This document shows positions 7,810 to 7,898 of a stretch of DNA of 7,898 nt, in pieces. The translations under genes were made by a program, and so were the position numbers. The DNA is taken from assembly GCA_964354485.1 (NCBI GenBank), contig CAYGZY010000059.1:1-7898 (forward strand), given 5' to 3'. The notes under the pieces were generated by a model. It worked only from the letters and a program-made list of their open reading frames with translations. It was not told where the DNA came from and did no database searches. Origin of the DNA: CAYGXH01 sp964354485 (GTDB taxonomy: Bacteria; Bacteroidota; Ignavibacteria; UBA10030; SZUA-254). How positions within the stretch are numbered: position 1 is the first letter of the stretch; each line of letters starts with the position of its first letter.

Positions 7810-7898
7810 TTAAGGAAGTTCGAATATTTTATCCATCATTTTCCACTTTTCGTTTGATTTCGCGTCGGGTGCCGACTTCTGAAACTTTGAGACGAACG
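7810..7898 (-). CDS. Possible 3' end of an unidentified upstream gene
   Basis: Entering from the window edge on the minus strand, one frame gives 28 codons (FVSKFQKSAPDAKSNEKWKM, then MDKIFELP) and a TAA at 7812-7810. The composition, lysine-rich and soluble, looks like an ordinary protein C-terminus, and it would sit 42 bases before the symporter start on the same strand, as expected for an operon member. A second frame is also open to a TAA about 25 bases earlier and looks less natural (very basic). The family cannot be recognised from so little sequence; if it is noncoding, this is simply the leader of the symporter gene. Confidence 0.4.
   Translation of the reverse strand, partial: FVSKFQKSAPDAKSNEKWKMMDKIFELP

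Overview
The window holds a compact, one-directional (minus-strand) sugar-utilisation gene cluster of an uncultivated-type Gram-negative bacterium. The moderate base composition, closely packed genes, TTG/GTG alternative starts, Sec signal peptides on every glycosidase, and a glycan cluster with a sodium symporter would fit the Bacteroidota/FCB or Planctomycetes-Verrucomicrobia-Lentisphaerae assemblages. No marker gene is present, so this placement is weak.

Read in the direction of transcription (from high to low coordinates), the layout is: the possible 3' end of an unidentified gene (7898-7810); a complete SSS/SLC5-type sodium:solute symporter with SGLT-like motifs (7767-6088); a GH95-like (alpha-L-fucosidase-superfamily) glycosidase (6101-3741); a GH3 beta-glucosidase-type enzyme with an inserted PA14 domain (3727-1199); and the N-terminal part of a clan GH-D, GH36-like alpha-galactosidase-type enzyme that leaves the window at base 1 (1157-1). 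Spacing from the symporter onward is a 14-nt overlap (start-dependent), a 13-nt gap and a 41-nt gap. No terminator-like structure lies between genes, so one transcript is the simplest reading.

Inferred joint role: secreted glycosidases, probably periplasmic, remove different sugars from an oligosaccharide or glycoside (a beta-linked residue by GH3, an alpha-galactoside-type residue by the GH36-like enzyme, an alpha-L-fucoside or alpha-L-galactoside-like residue by the GH95-like enzyme). The symporter then brings a released sugar into the cytoplasm with sodium. The enzyme families are clear from motifs; the exact substrates are not. The GH95-like protein differs from characterised GH95 enzymes at two apparent catalytic positions, and the symporter differs from the galactose transporter vSGLT at most sugar-contacting positions, so both may act on something other than the textbook substrates. 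No RNA genes, mobile elements, CRISPR arrays or phage genes were seen, and every gap between genes is shorter than 50 bases.
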